The notes beneath the pieces are model-generated. The model searched no databases. It was not told the origin of the DNA and was given only the letters and a program-made list of their open reading frames with translations. This document shows, piece by piece, positions 9,839-18,923 of a DNA stretch of 64,000 bases; the stretch's first letter is position 1; the number at the start of each line of letters is the position of its first letter. Source of the stretch: G963664115 sp965263045 (GTDB taxonomy: Bacteria; Acidobacteriota; Terriglobia; 20CM-2-55-15); NCBI GenBank assembly GCA_965263045.1, contig CBDHGK010000041.1, positions 4,712,001 through 4,776,000 on the forward strand, written 5' to 3'. A program made the position numbers and the translations under genes.

Positions 9839-10065
9839 AGGTATGGTAACCATCCGTTTTCGTATACCGGCACACCTGCCGAGCCCACAGGAGACTATAA
9901 CAACCCGGTTCCTGGCAAGAAAACACCGGCCACACGGACCCGACGGCACCCATCCCTATGAAGCCCAGCCGGATGCAGCCGCGCACGAACGATCCGGTAT
10001 GAGAAGGCATCATACGGAACCCGCCCGGTTGCAGACCCCACCGCAGATGAGGTCCCGGTCTCTAG

Positions 10066-10334
10066 CAGCCCGTGGCAGAAGTCTCGCGGGCCGCGCGCAG
10101 GGGTCTTCGGGTTACAGGCGCGAAGTGAGGAGCGGAACGATGTCTTTTCATCGTGACCGACGAACGACAAAGCCTGTGGCCCGAACCCCCCTGCGCCCAA
10201 AGGGTTACGGCGAAACGGGGCCGTCTTCGTTGTCGTCGACTCCTCGCAATGAATGAGCATTGCAACGTCGTCGCCTCCTAGAATCCGGCCCCGTTTGGCC
10301 GTAACGCGACCCGCGAGACTTCTGCCACGGGCTG
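10066..10334. repeat. MITE-like palindromic-ended repeat, type A, copy 1
   Basis: A 269-bp element bordered on both sides by CTAG (10062-10065 and 10335-10338). Its ends are inverted repeats of about 24 bp (CAGCCCGTGGCAGAAGTCTC and its complement). The inside has no credible gene but more inverted segments. The first 17 bp of the end match the right end of the IS1182-like element at 13121-14600, so that transposase may move it in trans. The rest of 9839-10580 shows nothing recognisable. Near-identical copy at 37961-38229. Confidence 0.88.
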
Positions 10335-10580
10335 CTAGGGCTGCGCTTTCGAGTATGAGAGGATCGGGAACCGAAAGGAGCATTCGATACGTAGTGTAAC
10401 TGTGTGCGGGATTGATCTGAGTCTACCCGACTCCGGCTCAAGACACCGCAGCCGGGGCGACTCAATGCCCGTCATTGTGACCGGTCTCGCCTTGACCCCG
10501 AGAATCACGGCCACGGCACCCGTTCCTTCAGTTCTTCAATGTTGATTCACTGGAATCATGCAGCGACTTTTGAGCCCAGC

Positions 10581-11213
10581 TCAACGCGTTAATGAGCTCA
10601 GATTCAGGGCCGTCATGGCAACGACGTAGATCGCGACAATGTAGTACCAGCCACCCACCAGCTTCGGCATCCGAAAGGGGGCAACGTTTAGGATGGCGAG
10701 TGTGACGACCGCAACGTAAAGAGCCCACGAAAACGCGTCGTGGCCCAGCAGCTCCCGGAACGGAAACAGAGCCGTCACAACGATGATATTGCTGTCGATC
10801 GGCAGGCCGCTGTACGCGCCGCCGTCGTGGCCAAAAACGTTGAAATGGGCCAGCCGAATCGCTCCTGCCATCACCAGCAGAAAAGCGCCTGGCAGAAACC
10901 AGGGCTCGAAGTCGCCAATGCTGATCAGGAGCATTGCGGGAGCGACGCCGCTGGATACTATATCGGTGAGGGAGTCCAGCTGCGCACCGAAGGCCCTGTC
11001 CTCGTCGGTCCGATCGGTCATTCGCCGAGCCAAGGGACCATCGAACCAATCGCAGAACAGCGCCCACAGCAGAGCTGTGCTGGCGGCGGTAAAGGCGCCG
11101 CGCACGCTGAACCAGATAGCCAGAATTCCGCATACCAGCCCCGCCAGGGTCAGCAGGTTGGCTCGGTCGTAGACAAAAGACAGGGCGCTTCGTCGGCCGG
11201 ATGGACTCGTCAT
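10581..11213 (-). CDS. CDP-alcohol phosphatidyltransferase (PssA-like)
   Basis: A 210-residue membrane enzyme. The family motif D-x2-D-G-x2-A-R-x8-G-x3-D-x3-D is complete: 'DWFDGPLARR', then 'FGAQLDSLTD', at about residues 58-88. Five or six transmembrane helices follow, as usual for phosphatidylserine synthase-type members. The ATG at 11213 overlaps the stop of the upstream gene in an ATGA, so the two are translationally coupled; four upstream codons were dropped for that reason. It should join a diacylglycerol-type backbone, delivered as a CDP-alcohol, to a polar group. The neighbour makes it likely that it uses the CDP-linked head group produced there. Confidence 0.9.
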   Translation of the reverse strand: MTSPSGRRSALSFVYDRANLLTLAGLVCGILAIWFSVRGAFTAASTALLWALFCDWFDGPLARRMTDRTDEDRAFGAQLDSLTDIVSSGVAPAMLLISIGDFEPWFLPGAFLLVMAGAIRLAHFNVFGHDGGAYSGLPIDSNIIVVTALFPFRELLGHDAFSWALYVAVVTLAILNVAPFRMPKLVGGWYYIVAIYVVAMTALNLSSLTR

Positions 11214-13075
11214 GGGGTCAGGCATTGCCGCATCGTTTCGACGAGAATATGGTTCTCCTCTGCCGTCCTGCTGGCGATGCGCAGATACCGATCCGCATCC
11301 GACATGTGCTTACCAGCGCAGTGCTTGACCAAGATGTTGTGCTTCACGAAGAGCCGTTTGGCGATGACCGGACCGGATGGGCCTGGAGCCGGGAGACGAC
11401 ACATTACGAAGTTAGCCTGAGATCGATATGCTGTCATTCCGGGTATCTCGTTCAGCCCTTCGTAGAGCTCATCGCAGTGTTCCCGAACCAGCGCGCAACT
11501 CTGCCTGAACGCCTTGCGCCAGCGCGGTGCCTGGCGTAGGAAGGATTCCGCGAAACCGTTAATGTTCCAGATGTGCAACTCGGCGCGCACCGCGTTCGCG
11601 AATTCCTCATTGGCCGTCAGGAGATAGCCCAGCCGCAGTCCGCCGATCCCGAAGGACTTGCTTAAGCTCTTGAGGACCGCGAGGTTGGGAACGCGGTCAA
11701 CCCAACCCTCCACGCTCAACTCTTGATAGTCGTCTGCAAAGTCGATGAAGGATTCATCGACAACGAGCATGCACTCGGCCGATTCGAGTTGCGCGGCAAG
11801 GCGCAGGATGTCTGCTCTGGGCACTGCCAACGCGGTGGGATTGTTAGGTGTCACTACGATGGCCAGTTTTGCCTCGCTCGCGAGAACCCGCTGGGCAAAG
11901 GCATCTACGTCGAGTTTGAAAGTGGAAGAGGGCAGTTCGAACGGGACGAAGGCGCCAGCTCTGGCAGCGTCCTCGTACTCGTTGAACGAGGGCACAGGAC
12001 AGGCGATCGGGCCGGGAAGGCGGCCAGCGATGATCTTAATCAGTTCCGAAGCCCCGTTTCCAACCAGAATGCGAGAGGAAGGCTGACCGATCAAAGTACC
12101 CACGAGCCGCGCGACAACCTCCTGTCCGGGAGGGTAGTTGAACACCAGATCTCGCAAGTTGTTCTCAAAATGGACGAACATCGTTTTAGGTGGGTAATAG
12201 GGATTGTACAGATAGGCGTGATCGACAAACCCAAAGCGCCAATAACCCCCGTGCTGGCTCTGGACGTGGTCGTAACGCTCCTCGCCTGAGTTGAATAAAT
12301 ACTCAGCCGCCAATCGGTCACTTTCATCGTCGATCTCGTACCACTTGAGGTCGTCACAATCCACGGCGACGAGGTTGTTCTTGCCTCGGTGCCCCAGCGT
12401 GATGAGAATCGATTCGTAGTATTCGTCGTAGTCTCTAGACGTGATATAGGCTTCCAGCTGAGGCAAGAAATAGCGGTTCAGGAAGTCCTGACGAAAGAGA
12501 TAGATGTTGGCCGTCTTGAAGAACTTCGTGTAATCGAAGTCATCCTCTTGATTCTGGGAGTCGACCGTTGCCTGGATGCGACCACGGGCATCCACACTGA
12601 CGACCGTGCCAGACATCCAACTCTGGTGCCGCGACACGATGGCCAGGTTGTTGCCGCCACTCTGCAAAAGGAGTCGCTCCAAAACCGCGCGCTCGAAAAA
12701 AATATCTGCCTCCAGCAGCAGCACGTCTTGAGTGAAATGACCGCGGGCGAGCCACAACGAGTAAATGTTGTTGGTCTTCTCGTAGTCCTCCGACACGACA
12801 TAGGTCATCGACATTCCGAGGTGACTCGCGCCGTACCGCTCGATGATGACCTCCTTGTGGTGGCCGACGACGATAGCGATTTCCTCGGTGCCGAGTGCGG
12901 CCAGATGAGCGAGTGTATTGTCCAGGATGGGAACACCGGCCACCTGAACCAGGCATTTTGGAAGCTTGTTGGTGAATGGACGAAGCCGGTCGCCAACACC
13001 GGCGGCGAGAATCACCGCTATGCGGATGCTTTCAGGGCGCTTGCCGGGCGTGAGATTCCATCGGTCGACTTTCAC
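11210..13075 (-). CDS. Bifunctional cytidylyltransferase / PLP-dependent enzyme fusion
   Basis: A 621-residue fusion with a GTG start. Residues about 18-250 are a LicC/PntC-like sugar-phosphate nucleotidyltransferase: 'AVILAAGVGDRLRPFTNKLPK' with the signature loop, and 'LLLEADIFF' for the metal aspartate. Residues about 275-615 are a fold-type I PLP enzyme of the HisC/CobD group: 'GNGASELIKII', 'VTPNNPTA', 'LVVDESFIDF', and the Schiff-base lysine in 'LKSLSKSFGIGGLRLGY'. Fusions of this layout are known in head-group and phosphonate activation (PntC). The PLP half could be an aminotransferase or a CobD-like decarboxylase acting on the CDP-linked or phospho-amino acid. Coupled to the CDP-alcohol transferase downstream. 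Confidence 0.85.
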   Translation of the reverse strand: MKVDRWNLTPGKRPESIRIAVILAAGVGDRLRPFTNKLPKCLVQVAGVPILDNTLAHLAALGTEEIAIVVGHHKEVIIERYGASHLGMSMTYVVSEDYEKTNNIYSLWLARGHFTQDVLLLEADIFFERAVLERLLLQSGGNNLAIVSRHQSWMSGTVVSVDARGRIQATVDSQNQEDDFDYTKFFKTANIYLFRQDFLNRYFLPQLEAYITSRDYDEYYESILITLGHRGKNNLVAVDCDDLKWYEIDDESDRLAAEYLFNSGEERYDHVQSQHGGYWRFGFVDHAYLYNPYYPPKTMFVHFENNLRDLVFNYPPGQEVVARLVGTLIGQPSSRILVGNGASELIKIIAGRLPGPIACPVPSFNEYEDAARAGAFVPFELPSSTFKLDVDAFAQRVLASEAKLAIVVTPNNPTALAVPRADILRLAAQLESAECMLVVDESFIDFADDYQELSVEGWVDRVPNLAVLKSLSKSFGIGGLRLGYLLTANEEFANAVRAELHIWNINGFAESFLRQAPRWRKAFRQSCALVREHCDELYEGLNEIPGMTAYRSQANFVMCRLPAPGPSGPVIAKRLFVKHNILVKHCAGKHMSDADRYLRIASRTAEENHILVETMRQCLTP

Positions 13076-13120
13076 GTATATCTCTCCGAATCTGCCGGAG
13101 AGCTAACTTGCATTCTCTAG

Positions 13121-14600
13121 CAGCCCGTGGTGCAAGTCAACTTCATAGTTAACAACGGACCCCATGCGACCGTATCGCGAGGAAGATAGTGGAAGGAGAA
13201 CGCGATATGGGAATGGGACGGAAAAAGGACCGACAAGCCACGTTATGGGTTGCGACAGCAGAGTTGCCGCGGACAGCGGGCCACGTGTTCTACGAACGGG
13301 TTAACCGAATCTTGGACCAAGCCAAGTTCGACCGGTTCGTCGAAGATGCCTGTGAGCAGTTCTACGCTGAGGTGATGGGTCGGCCGAGCGTGGCGCCGGG
13401 CAAGTATTTTAGGATGTTGCTGGTGGGCTATTTCGAAGGAATCGATTCGGAGCGTGGCATAGCGTGGCGGTGTGCCGATTCTCTGAGTTTGCGAGGATTC
13501 CTTGGAGTCGGGCTGAGCGAAGGGGTGCCGGATCATTCGACAGTCTCGCGGACGCGACGGTTGATCGATCTGGAAACACATGGAAAGGTCTTTTCGTGGA
13601 TGTTGGGCGTGTTGGCCGGTGAGGGCCTGATCGATGGGAAGACGGTGGGCGTGGATGCATCGACACTGGAAGCCAACGCGGCGATGCGGTCGATCGTACG
13701 CCGGGACACCGGAGAAGCCTACAACCAATTCCTGACACGGCTGGCCAAGGCGTCTGGGATCGAGACACCGACGCAAACCGAGCTGGGGCGACTCGACCGC
13801 AAGCGGTCGAAGAAAGGATCGAACAAAGAGTGGGAGCATCCCCACGACCCGGATGCGCGAATCACGAAGATGAAGGACGGACGAACGCATCTGGCCCATA
13901 AGGTGGAGCATGCCGCCGACATGAAGACCGGAGCCATCCTGGCGGTCACGGTGCAGGGTGCCGATCAGGGCGACACGACGACGATCAAAGAAACGATGAT
14001 CCAAGCCGCGCATCAGATGGAGACCTTGGCCGCCGATCCTGGATCGAAACTTCGGAACGATGTGCTCTCCGAACTGGTGGCGGATAAGGGCTATCACAGT
14101 AACGATACGTTGACCGGATTCAAAGACCTCAACATTCGCAGCTACATCTCGGAACCGGACCGGGGCCGACGCAACTGGAAAGATAAGTCCGAAGAAAAAC
14201 AGGCCGTCTATGCCAACCGGCGACGAATCCGAGGCAACCGGGGCAAGCAATTACTCCGACAGCGCGGACTGATGTTGGAACGACCGTTCGCACACACGCT
14301 GGAAACCGGCGCAATGCGTCGGGTTCACCTCCGACATCGGGACAACATTCTCAAGCGCGTCCTGATTCAATATGCCGCTTTGAATCTGAGCCTGATCCTT
14401 CGGAACAATTTCGGAAACGGCACACCACGAGGCCTTCAGGGCCAACATGTCATGGCCTTATTCACCTTAATACTGCTCTGGAGCCACTGTGAATCGCTCT
14501 CGTTCCATCCTCAGCGCTCCAGAATCGATTTAGACGCCGTTCCGTCCGGGCGAAGACCTGAAACTCTCAACTCAGAAAACCCCACTTCTGCCACGGGCTG
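13121..14600. mobile_element. IS1182-like insertion sequence
   Basis: A 1480-bp element flanked by CTAG at 13117-13120 and 14601-14604. The terminal inverted repeats are short and imperfect: left CAGCCCGTGGTGCAAGT, right (reversed) CAGCCCGTGGCAGAAGT. It carries one transposase gene. It is inserted in the gap of an operon, between a methyltransferase gene and the cytidylyltransferase fusion. The right CTAG was later hit by an IS630 copy. Confidence 0.85.
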
Positions 14601-14604
14601 CTAG
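13207..14604 (+). CDS. IS1182-family transposase
   Basis: A 465-residue DDE transposase. Family marks are an N-terminal helical domain ('FRMLLVGYFEGIDSERGIAWRC'), 'VDASTLEANAAMRSIV' with the first catalytic Asp, and 'DPDARITKMKDGRTHLAHKVEHAAD' before 'ELVADKGYHSNDTL' with the second. The start at 13207 has GGAGAA eight bases upstream; a GTG at 13189 is less likely. The reading frame runs through the right inverted repeat and its stop TAG is supplied by the bordering CTAG. Confidence 0.88.
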   Translation: MGMGRKKDRQATLWVATAELPRTAGHVFYERVNRILDQAKFDRFVEDACEQFYAEVMGRPSVAPGKYFRMLLVGYFEGIDSERGIAWRCADSLSLRGFLGVGLSEGVPDHSTVSRTRRLIDLETHGKVFSWMLGVLAGEGLIDGKTVGVDASTLEANAAMRSIVRRDTGEAYNQFLTRLAKASGIETPTQTELGRLDRKRSKKGSNKEWEHPHDPDARITKMKDGRTHLAHKVEHAADMKTGAILAVTVQGADQGDTTTIKETMIQAAHQMETLAADPGSKLRNDVLSELVADKGYHSNDTLTGFKDLNIRSYISEPDRGRRNWKDKSEEKQAVYANRRRIRGNRGKQLLRQRGLMLERPFAHTLETGAMRRVHLRHRDNILKRVLIQYAALNLSLILRNNFGNGTPRGLQGQHVMALFTLILLWSHCESLSFHPQRSRIDLDAVPSGRRPETLNSENPTSATGC

Positions 14605-15754
14605 TGGTCCCCGTCAAACAGACTGTAACTTATCGAGCTTCTTTCGGGCACGTTGAACTTTTTCAAGAATATCGGAAGCCGTTGCGGTCCAAATGAAGGG
14701 CTTCGGGTTCTGATTGTGACCCCCGACATATTCCTCCACGGCCTGGATTAGCTCAGGAACCGAATGGAAAACCCCGCGCCGAAGCCGTTGTTCGGAAAGA
14801 TCCCGGAAGAAGCGTTCGACCATGTTCAGCCAGGATGCACTGGTCGGTGTGAAGTGCACATGAAAGCGCGTGTTGCGCTTCAACCAGTTGACGACTTTCT
14901 GATGTTTGTGCGTGGCGTAGTTGTCGCAAATGATATGGATCTGTTTGTCTTTCGGCACGGAACGTTTGATCTGATTGAGAAACCGGATCCATTCCTGATG
15001 ACGATGCTTCGGCATACAGGTCCCGATAATCGAGCCGTCCAGCGTATTGAGCGCGGCGAACATCGTGGTCGTCCCGTTGCGTTTGTAGTCGTGGGTGAGG
15101 GTGCCGCACCGCCCCTTCTTCAGAGGTAACCCGGGTTGCGTGCGGTCCAGGGCCTGCATCTGGCTCTTCTCATCGCAGGACAAAACAATGGCGTTTTCCG
15201 GAGGGTTCAGATACAAACCGACCACATCCTCCAACTTCTCGACAAATTGTTTGTCGTTGGAAAGTTTGAAGGTGCGTGCCAGATGAGGCTTCAAGCCATG
15301 AGCCCGCCAGATTCTCCCTACCGTGGACTCGCTGACGCCGGTTGCCCTGGCCATCAAGGACCGGCTCCAGTGCGTGGCGTTCGGAGGCTTCCCTTCGACC
15401 GTCTTCTTCACGATCCGGGCCCGCTTCCGGCGGCCGATCGAGGGAATCCGTCCACTGCGGGAAGCGTCCTTTTCGATTCCCCCGAGGCCATCTTCAACGA
15501 AACGATCGCGCCAACGTCCGGCCTTTTGACGAGTGATGTCCAACTTGGCAGCGATCTCCTGATTGTCCAGACCCCCGGCGGCCAGCAAGACAATTCGAGA
15601 TCGTTCCGCCAACCGGACCGCCACACTGCGGCTTCGGCTCAGTCGCTCCAGTTCCTTCCGCACAGGAATGTCCAATTTAATCGTCGGTGCTCTCCTCATA
15701 TATACTCAGACGTAGGAAAGCTGAATAAGTTACATTAACTGTGACGGACTACAC
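14604..15754. mobile_element. IS630-family insertion sequence, copy 1
   Basis: A 1151-bp element flanked by TA (14602-14603 and 15755-15756), as expected for IS630/Tc1-type insertion. The ends are imperfect inverted repeats (GTGGTCCCCGTCA... and GTGTAGTCCGTCA...). It sits inside the right-hand CTAG of the IS1182-like element. Removing both elements rejoins a plausible operon (see findings). A second copy lies at 60064-61214; the two differ at only two bases that I could see. Confidence 0.88.
14614..15699 (-). CDS. IS630-family transposase, copy 1
   Basis: A 361-residue transposase. An N-terminal helix-turn-helix (about residues 10-140, 'LDNQEIAAKLDITRQKAGRWRDRF' and 'MARATGVSESTVGRIWRAHG') precedes the DDE domain. 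Catalytic residues are D in 'VLSCDEKSQMQALDRTQ', D in 'HIICDNYATHKH' and E in 'SASWLNMVERFF'. Full length, apparently intact, with an Ala where copy 2 has Val after 'CDNY'. Confidence 0.9.
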   Translation of the reverse strand: MRRAPTIKLDIPVRKELERLSRSRSVAVRLAERSRIVLLAAGGLDNQEIAAKLDITRQKAGRWRDRFVEDGLGGIEKDASRSGRIPSIGRRKRARIVKKTVEGKPPNATHWSRSLMARATGVSESTVGRIWRAHGLKPHLARTFKLSNDKQFVEKLEDVVGLYLNPPENAIVLSCDEKSQMQALDRTQPGLPLKKGRCGTLTHDYKRNGTTTMFAALNTLDGSIIGTCMPKHRHQEWIRFLNQIKRSVPKDKQIHIICDNYATHKHQKVVNWLKRNTRFHVHFTPTSASWLNMVERFFRDLSEQRLRRGVFHSVPELIQAVEEYVGGHNQNPKPFIWTATASDILEKVQRARKKLDKLQSV

Positions 15755-16576
15755 TAGCATAAAAAAATGGTTCTGAAGCTTTGGCCAACGCACACGAAAC
15801 CACGCCGCCGCTCGGGGAAAAAGCCCGAAGCATACGGGTGCCGTAATCCGTAGCGACCACCAGGTCAAAGCACCAAGAAAAGGTGAAGTGTGCGGCAGCA
15901 TACGCAGGTAACGGCGTCGCAGTTCGACGAGTTCGACTGCGATCTCCATATAGGTATAAGCGTAGTTTCGACGTGTGTCGACGCGCGGCAAGCCAGCCTC
16001 TCGAAAGAGCGTTCGGTAAACGTCGACGCTACGATAGATCGCATGGTACTTGCCCTCTGTGTTCTCGTAACCGTTCGCAACGGTACTCTCCCGCAAGACG
16101 ACCCGTCCCCGATCGCCGAGGCGCTCGATAACTGCTTGAACGAGCGCGATCGTGTCCGCGTCGCTCAGGTACATGCAGATTCCTCCTAAAAAAACGAGAT
16201 CGAATGGCCCCGGCGGCAATGGCTCTCGAACGTCCTGGTTCAGAAGCTCCACATTCGACCGGTTCGTGAGCTTCGCTTTTGCAGCGACCAGCATTGCGGG
16301 GCTCTGTTCAATCCCGATGACGCTGCCGAAGCGCTCGGCGAAGAACTCGGTCCACGTCCCCGACCCACAGCCCAAGTCAAGTAAACGCGCTTGCGGCCCC
16401 CCGACATCGAGCCAGTCGCGTATCGCTCGGCGTTCCTTCTGGAAGCGATAACGAACAGCGTTTTCGGGCAAGTCTTGTGCGTGGGCCATGTAGCTCGCAC
16501 AAGCCGCCGTGTCGGGGCCAGCTTGAGCAAAGTAGCGCCGAACCTCCCGGTAGTCGATCTGGTGTTTGCCACGCAT
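15749..16576 (-). CDS. SAM-dependent methyltransferase, C-terminus rewritten by IS630
   Basis: A 275-residue class I methyltransferase. The SAM-binding motif is 'RLLDLGCGSGTWTEFFAERF' (about residues 64-83), followed by 'VIGIEQSPAML' and 'FDLVFLGGICMYLSD'. The last two codons (Val, stop) come from the end of the IS630 element. If both elements are removed, the frame continues Leu-Glu-Asn-Ala-Ser-stop at 13105-13103, only three residues longer, so the enzyme is probably still functional. The original stop was 27 bases before the GTG of the cytidylyltransferase fusion. Inferred role: methylation in the same head-group pathway, perhaps on an amine. Confidence 0.82.
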   Translation of the reverse strand: MRGKHQIDYREVRRYFAQAGPDTAACASYMAHAQDLPENAVRYRFQKERRAIRDWLDVGGPQARLLDLGCGSGTWTEFFAERFGSVIGIEQSPAMLVAAKAKLTNRSNVELLNQDVREPLPPGPFDLVFLGGICMYLSDADTIALVQAVIERLGDRGRVVLRESTVANGYENTEGKYHAIYRSVDVYRTLFREAGLPRVDTRRNYAYTYMEIAVELVELRRRYLRMLPHTSPFLGALTWWSLRITAPVCFGLFPRAAAWFRVRWPKLQNHFFMLV

Positions 16577-17482
16577 GTTTTGTCGCGCACCTTTTACGCG
16601 ATGGGCACCACAAAACTACGTTTCAGCAGTCCGGTCGGTGTCGCTGGGCCTCGCTCCCGGCCCCGCTGATCAACTCATGCGGACTTGAACCGCCGCATTC
16701 GTTGTCAAATTGAATTTTCGCGGGCTTTCCGCACCTCGTCCATGACTCCCTTACTTATTGCGGAGAGGATCTCGTAGCAGCCGAGTCAGGTGCCAGGGTG
16801 CATGATTCAGCGTGGATCGTTCTGAACGGCGCAAACTCACTGAATGATATGTAAGTAAGGGGATAGAATCAAATAGAGTCTCAAATCCTGAGAGAGATTC
16901 TCGCACGTTGAGAATTGGCTTTTGGGAATCACAGCGTTTGTGCCCGATTCATCTATGACCTACAGACTGTCGTTGATCCAGAGCTACAGCAAACCCCTCC
17001 CCTGTTGATTTTAGGAATCTGTCCGATCTCACGACCACTCTTGCCTTGTCCCCCAGTCGCTGGGCCTGTTAACGATCAAGATACGCGTCTGGGCCGACGA
17101 TGGTTCCCATGAAGTCCGAATTCGCCGAGGTTCGGAGCTTGGACGATTGGTTTTCAAGACGAATTCCTGCCGTGACTCCAGCCAACCTCCTCCCACTAAA
17201 CCCAACAAACTAATTGAAATCAGGAACTCGTTTTTGGGCCCAGTTGGCTTGTGTTGTCGGGCACACACGGACAGAACGCGGACAAATGGCGAACGGAGGG
17301 CTGGGATCGAATCCGCGAAGTCCAGCTTGGGAAACGAACCTTAAACCGTAAACGCTTGTTTCGCGGCAATTCCTTGCAAATGGAGCACGCCGGGGAACCA
17401 GCGGCCTGTTAGCCCCGGGGAAATGGGCACTGTGTAGACAACCACCTTCCCGGTAAGACGACATTACAGGGATGTGAATTCC
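16577..17482. other. Gene-free stretch between methyltransferase and IS256 copy 1
   Basis: Several short frames occur on both strands, but none shows a known motif or a supported start. The minus-strand frame ending near 17210 is in phase with the kinase-tail relic beyond the IS256 copy, but its composition does not look like protein. It is less GC-rich than the core genes, as is the rest of the island up to 27880. Nothing further can be supported. Confidence 0.4.
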
Positions 17483-18923
17483 GAGTCAAGCCCATTCTTA
17501 GTTGAAACTCTCCACGGCTCACGATGGGTCATGCAACCTTCTTCTTCGATCTCGTCGACGTCTTCGCCTCAATTTTCAGCTCTCGCTGGAGGGCTTCGCG
17601 GAGCTTTGGAAGATGACGGTAGCCGATCACCTTCCTCAGGCGCGGTTCGATGTCGATGAGCGCCGTCGCCAACCAGCGTTGCCGCTGACTCGAGTTCTTC
17701 CAATGATCGACCTTCGCACACCTTTCCTCGACAAGGGCATTGACCGATTCCAGGCAATTCGTCGTCTTGAACGAACGGCCCAAGACCCCGTACACGCCGA
17801 GCCGATGCAACGTGAGGGTCTCTTCCAGGCCTTCCTCAAGGCTCGCAGCCCCCGATTGGTTTCGCTCCTCGAGCTCTCCATGGAGCTCTCCGAGCGCCGC
17901 CCGAGCTTCGTCGTACTCCGGGCGCTCGTAGGCCCGCTGCAGCCGGCGTCGCCACACGGCTTGCTCGGTCTTCGATAGGTATCTCACGACGTTCTCGCGT
18001 TTGTGCCATTGGCAGCGTTGGACCAGGGCTCGATTCCTGAATGCCTTCTTGACCGCCGCCCGCAGACCTTTGCCGCCGTCGACAATCACCAGCACGCCTT
18101 CAGAGATGTCCAGGCCCCGCTCCATCAACGAACGGAGAAACGGAGTCAGCACTTGCTCGTTCTCCGTGTCGGTCTCCACGAAGCCCAAGAAGCGTTTGTC
18201 GCCCGAAAGCGTGACGCCCAGGGCCACTACCATCAGGGCGTCGGCAAACGCCTTCCCGTCCAGGAAGATCGCCACGACGTCCTCGCCACTCAGATCCCGC
18301 TCCTGCATCTCCCGAAGTTTCGCGGCACTCGCCTGGACGAATCCTCGAGACACCGTCGAACTCGACAGTCCGATCGCTCCCGGAATCGCTTCAGCGGCCG
18401 ATTCATAGTTCCGGCAGGAGATCCCATACAGCACACGTCTGAGCAGTAGCTCGTTCACCGCGCCACCCGGACTGAGTTCCTCGTAGGTCCGAAGCGGAAT
18501 CTCCCCGCCCGCCACGCTGCGCACTCGAGGCACCCGAACCGGCACCCGCTGGCCACCCAGCCCCACGGTCCCCGGATTGCTCCCGTGTCGCCGGCCCCGC
18601 AACGCCGCCTCCTTTCGTGCGTATCGCTCACCCGCCAACGACTTCACTTCCTCGTCGAGCAACTCCTCCACGTGCATCAACCCCAGTGGGATCAACGCCC
18701 GAATCATCTCCACCTTCGAGTCCAATTCCAGTCCCGAGTATTCCTCCCGGCTCAGGACCTCGACCTCACCCAGCACACGCGACTTCTTGCGTTTCTTTAC
18801 CGAACGTAACAGACTCCTCATCTCGGCTCCTTTCTCTTACAGGCTTGATGTTGTTTCTTCCAATACCATCAAACCATGGGGTTTGGAGCCGTTTCAATTT
18901 CCAACTAAGATTGGCACACATTC
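17483..18923. mobile_element. IS256-family element, copy 1
   Basis: A 1441-bp element, minus orientation. Its ends are GAATGTGTGCC... and ...GGGCTTGACTC, with inverted-repeat similarity around 'GCCAATCTTAGTTG' and 'GCCCATTCTTAGTTG'. A 9-bp target duplication, GTGAATTCC, lies at 17474-17482 and 18924-18932, so this copy arrived by ordinary transposition. It landed in a kinase-tail relic. Further copies are at 25543 and 45523, and a truncated one at 24753. Confidence 0.92.
17529..18821 (-). CDS. IS256-family (Mutator-type) transposase
   Basis: A 430-residue DDE transposase. Catalytic motifs: first Asp in 'VVAIFLDGKAFADALMVVALG', second in 'GVLVIVDGGKGLRAAVKKAF', then 'VQRCQWHKRENVVRYL' and Glu in 'TTNCLESVNALVEER'. 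A basic C-terminal tail ends the protein. The same 430-residue product is encoded at 25645-26937 and 45625-46917, which suggests recent spread. Confidence 0.92.
   Translation of the reverse strand: MRSLLRSVKKRKKSRVLGEVEVLSREEYSGLELDSKVEMIRALIPLGLMHVEELLDEEVKSLAGERYARKEAALRGRRHGSNPGTVGLGGQRVPVRVPRVRSVAGGEIPLRTYEELSPGGAVNELLLRRVLYGISCRNYESAAEAIPGAIGLSSSTVSRGFVQASAAKLREMQERDLSGEDVVAIFLDGKAFADALMVVALGVTLSGDKRFLGFVETDTENEQVLTPFLRSLMERGLDISEGVLVIVDGGKGLRAAVKKAFRNRALVQRCQWHKRENVVRYLSKTEQAVWRRRLQRAYERPEYDEARAALGELHGELEERNQSGAASLEEGLEETLTLHRLGVYGVLGRSFKTTNCLESVNALVEERCAKVDHWKNSSQRQRWLATALIDIEPRLRKVIGYRHLPKLREALQRELKIEAKTSTRSKKKVA

Noticed and set aside
10062..10338. Coding frames across the type-A repeat (up to 162 residues)
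   Set aside because: They are by-products of a palindromic, GC-rich repeat, and nearly identical frames recur at the other copy. There are no start signals or family motifs.
17210..17464. 84-residue minus-strand frame as continuation of the kinase tail
   Set aside because: It is in phase across the IS256 copy, but the family's tail should end soon after 'VLNWxEEL', and the composition here is not protein-like.
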